Positions 61,614-64,000 of a stretch of 64,000 bases of DNA are shown piece after piece. Below the pieces are notes generated by a model. The model searched no databases and had not been told where the DNA came from. It saw only the letters and a list, made by a program, of their open reading frames with translations. Both the position numbers and the translations under genes were made by a program. Numbering within the stretch: the first letter of the stretch is position 1; each line of letters opens with the position of its first letter. Source of the DNA: Nannocystis pusilla (lineage in GTDB: Bacteria > Myxococcota_A > Polyangia > Nannocystales > Nannocystaceae); contig NZ_JAPNKE010000002.1 in assembly GCF_026626665.1 (NCBI RefSeq), forward strand, positions 7,045,168-7,109,167. The letters are read 5' to 3'.

Positions 61614-63235
61614 CTACGGCGCGGGCACGAAGCCGGCGAGGAAGGCGTCGCTGTCGAGGATCGCCGTCCCGGCCAGCTGCACGCCGTCGCCGCACGCGTC
61701 CGCCACCGCCATCACCACGTCCTCGCCCGCCGCGAGGTCGTAGCCGAGGGCGCGCGCCTCTTCATTGCCGCTGCACACGTCTTGCGCCGTCTGCTCGCTG
61801 TAGAAGTGAGTCTCGAGCCGCAAGTCCTCGTCGAGGCCGAGCAAGAACATGCGAATGCCGAAGGGCGCATCTGCTTCCTCGGCGATGGACTCTCCTGCGA
61901 CCCCCAGCGAGCGGCCGAACTGCCCGAGCACGTAGACGTTTTGCCCGCGCACCGCCACCGCGTGCGCCTCGGTCGACTGCATCGCGTTCGACTCGAGCAT
62001 CTCGTGGGCGACGCAGGACCCGTCGGCGGCCGCGAGGCGGGTGACGAAGGCGGTGTAGAGGTCGCCCGACGTGTCCTCGCACCCGGGTGGGTCCTGCGGG
62101 AAGAATTTTCCGTGGCCGAGGCCCACCACGATCACGTCGCCGTTGTCCGCCAGCGCCATCCCGTTGGCGCGATCGCGGCGCTCGGTGTCGCCGAGCGTGG
62201 TGATCCACCCGTCGTCGAACAGCGCGGGCCCGGCGGCGAGCGGCGACTGCAGGCGCGCGACGAAGCCATCGGCGTCGCCGCTGACCACCGGCACTGCGCC
62301 GCCGTCGAGCGGCCCCGTGATCTGGCCGGCCAGGATCACGTCGCCGTCTTCTGCGACCGCCACCGCCCGGGCCGACGTCGTCACTCGCGCCTGACCCATC
62401 GCGGGCGGCGGCACCGCCGGGCTGTAGAGGCACCGCGGCGCCGCGGCCTCGAGCTCGAGGTCGAGCTCGCGTGCAGGATGCCGAAGGTCTCCGGCGCGTC
62501 CGGGTCGATGCAAGATCCCGCCGCGTGGATCGAGCTGTCCGTGAGCGCGAGCGCATGCACTGCCGTGGCCCCCTCGGCGAGGACGTGGCCCGCCACCAGC
62601 GCCCCGCTGGCCGCCTCGAAGCGGGCGACGAAGGCTCCCCCGGGGCCGCCCGCGATCGTCCCCGACGGGAACCCCAGCGTCCCCGTGACCGAGCCGCCGA
62701 CGAACACCACCTCGTCTGTGACCGCCAGCGCCCGCGCGTTGCCGGTCGCGCCGGCCTCCGGCTCGCCCACCGACAGCCACGACAGCTCGCCGGCGCAGTC
62801 GAACTTGGCGACGAACGGCGCGGCCAGGTCACCGGCCAGCGTCGTCGTCGCCCCGGCGAAATTCAGCTCGCTGGTGAAGTTGCCCGCCACGTACGTGTTG
62901 CCCGCCCCGTCGACCCTCACCGCCTGCAGCGTCTGCTTGCCCGCTCCCGTCGCCTGGAGCAGCGACGCCAGCGCCCCCGGCTCGCCGACCGGCGGTTCAC
63001 ACACGAGCGCCCCCGTCGTGCTCGTCGGCGCCGTCGCCCCGTCCCCGGTCGTCGTCCCGTCGCTCGTCGTCGTCACCTCGACCGTCGTCCCGGACGCCGT
63101 CGTCGTCGTCGTCGGCGTCGTCGTCGCGGTGAAGCCCGTCGAGCTCGCCGCGCTGTCGCTGTCGACGAGCACGACCTGCGGCGCGCAGGCCAGGACCGCC
63201 GACACCACCAGGCCGAGCGACCCTGTCATGAACAT
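61614..63235 (-). CDS. SBBP-type propeller lipoprotein with Thr-rich linker
   Basis: About 539 residues. The signal MFMTGSLGLVVSAVLAC carries the lipobox, followed by 55 residues of T/D/S/G linker (TTTTTASGTTVEVTTTSDG). The body is made of seven-bladed SBBP-like repeats (LQAVRVDGAGNTYVAGNFTS; ARALAVTDEVVFVGGSVTGT; ARAVAVAEDGDVILAGQITG; AHAVAVRGQNVYVLGQFGRS). One base is off near 62468, between FGILHAS and DLDLELEAAAP. Surface-exposed, ligand unknown. The start codon region lies next to a palindrome unit (63243-63265); a second ATG at 63229 is also possible. Confidence 0.75.
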
Positions 63236-63242
63236 GCCCCAT

Positions 63243-63468
63243 CGGACATGTCCATCAAGACATTCTCCGAAGCACCGGCGAAGCGGTCGCGCGGCCCTCT
63301 CTCCGCCGAGCAGCGCCGCGATCGCGCGAACCGCCCGGGGCGATGACTTTGACATGGGACATGCCCATGAACCCAAGTCCTGTCGAACAGACCGGCGAAC
63401 ACGCGCCCGCCCCGCAATGTCGACATGCCCCCAGGGACATGCTCATTCGCACATGTCCCATTGACCAT
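63243..63468. repeat. Cluster of four palindrome-family units
   Basis: CGGACATGTCCATCAAGACA (63243), GACATGGGACATGCCCATG (63351-63369), GACATGCCCCCAGGGACATG (63422-63441) and ACATGTCCCATTGACCAT (63450-63467). They fill the gap between the SBBP lipoprotein start and the end of the next gene. The last unit lies 31 nt after the minus-strand stop at 63499. Confidence 0.7.
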
Positions 63469-63498
63469 CCTATCAAAACCTCGCACCGCGTCCTCCAC

Positions 63499-64000
63499 TC
63501 AATCACAGCGGCGCATCAGCGCCGAGAACTGCGGGTCGCCCGGGTACTGCTCGGCCACCGCCTTCGCCGCGGCCGCGTTGCCCTTGCCGCAGAGGATCCG
63601 CACCCGCATCAGATCGCGGATATCGGCGCTGGGACTGCGCGGGAAGTCGCGGCGGTGCTCGTCGAGCAGCGACAGCGCCAGACTCGTGTTGCCGGCAGCG
63701 AGCGCGGCCTTGGCCTCGTCGAGGATCCGGTGCTCCGCGGCCAGGCTGTTGCGCCGCGACGCCGCCGCGTCCTCGACCGGCGGCGGCGGACTCGCGGGCG
63801 GAGCCGCCGGCCGCCGGGTCGCGCGACGCGGCGCCGGAGCGGGCACCACCGCAGGCGCGACCTCCTCGAGCGCCGCCCCGCCAGCCTCCGGAACCCCGGC
63901 GGGGCCCGTGGCCGCCTCGCTCGCCGCCTTGGCCTCCGGAGCCCCTGCGAGGCCCCTGGCCGCCTCGCTCGCCGACTCACCCACGTCTTCCGCGGCCCCC
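63499..64000 (-). CDS. C-terminal part of an Ala/Pro-rich protein with a TPR-like end (start outside window)
   Basis: At least 165 residues; the frame is open to the window edge. The Pro/Ala/Glu-rich stretch (EEVAPAVVPAPAPRRATRRP) resembles the linker after a membrane helix. The end is helical: NSLAAEHRILDEAKAALAAG, NTSLALSLLDEHRRDFPRSP, then RVRILCGKGNAAAAKAVAEQ. This type of C-terminus, with a TPR-like helix pair after a linker, is seen in myxobacterial membrane proteins encoded beside ECF sigma factors. A downstream GTG at 63984 is probably internal. Confidence 0.6.
   Translation of the reverse strand, partial: GAAEDVGESASEAARGLAGAPEAKAASEAATGPAGVPEAGGAALEEVAPAVVPAPAPRRATRRPAAPPASPPPPVEDAAASRRNSLAAEHRILDEAKAALAAGNTSLALSLLDEHRRDFPRSPSADIRDLMRVRILCGKGNAAAAKAVAEQYPGDPQFSALMRRCD

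Overview
This is about 64 kb of very GC-rich DNA (roughly 70-73% by eye) from what looks like a large-genome, predatory-type myxobacterium. The closest feel is the Nannocystaceae (Nannocystis, Enhygromyxa, Plesiocystis). The evidence is lipoproteins with long Thr/Asp linkers behind the lipobox, a Hanks-type kinase fused to a WD40-like propeller and encoded next to an ECF sigma factor, several PAS/GAF histidine kinases, FG-GAP and SBBP propeller surface proteins, and many short Cys-rich secreted proteins. No rRNA, tRNA, CRISPR array, phage or insertion sequence was seen. The order of genes is that of a chromosomal region rich in regulation and cell-surface functions.

Layout. 1-6.9 kb: POT peptide transporter (cut by the window edge), PEGA/TPR-type lipoprotein, DUF1415-like protein, Cys-pair protein, ankyrin protein, membrane coiled coil. 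6.9-11.5 kb: ECF sigma factor, Ser/Thr kinase with propeller, and a 30-residue peptide behind a strong ribosome binding site. 11.6-14.3 kb: secreted M23-like protein and a SnoaL-like protein. 14.7-18.8 kb: two overlapping STAND-like NTPases. 19-23 kb: propeller protein, alpha/beta hydrolase, and a membrane protein/ECF sigma/membrane protein operon. 23-27.4 kb: surface and secreted proteins, a SUKH-like protein and an orphan hairpin. 27.5-34.7 kb: a giant repetitive beta-rich protein, an M24 peptidase homologue and a charged coiled coil. 34.7-46.1 kb: hybrid histidine kinase, glycosyltransferases, amidohydrolase and a NarL-type two-component pair. 46-52.4 kb: metallo-beta-lactamase, E2-type acyltransferase and small unknowns around a 125-bp tandem repeat. 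52.6-55.7 kb: membrane histidine kinase and a small unknown. 55.8-56.8 kb: a lower-GC two-gene cassette. 57-63.2 kb: two adjacent secreted proteins with different peptidoglycan-type catalytic domains on a near-identical propeller, an exported methyltransferase and an SBBP lipoprotein. 63.5 kb to the end: the C-terminus of another protein.

Three things run across the whole window. First, an imperfect palindrome built on ACATGTCC...GGACATGT recurs dozens of times. It sits mostly within about 20 nt after stop codons at the ends of transcription units, and sometimes inside coding sequence. Second, a dozen genes have a TAnnnT box ending only 6-11 nt before an ATG or GTG, which is the layout of leaderless or nearly leaderless transcripts. 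A minority carry a clear Shine-Dalgarno. Third, about twenty genes need single-base frame corrections, usually in homopolymers or GC dinucleotide runs. This points to an uncorrected long-read assembly rather than mass gene decay. Spans given for such genes cover the corrected gene, and the break point is stated in each entry.
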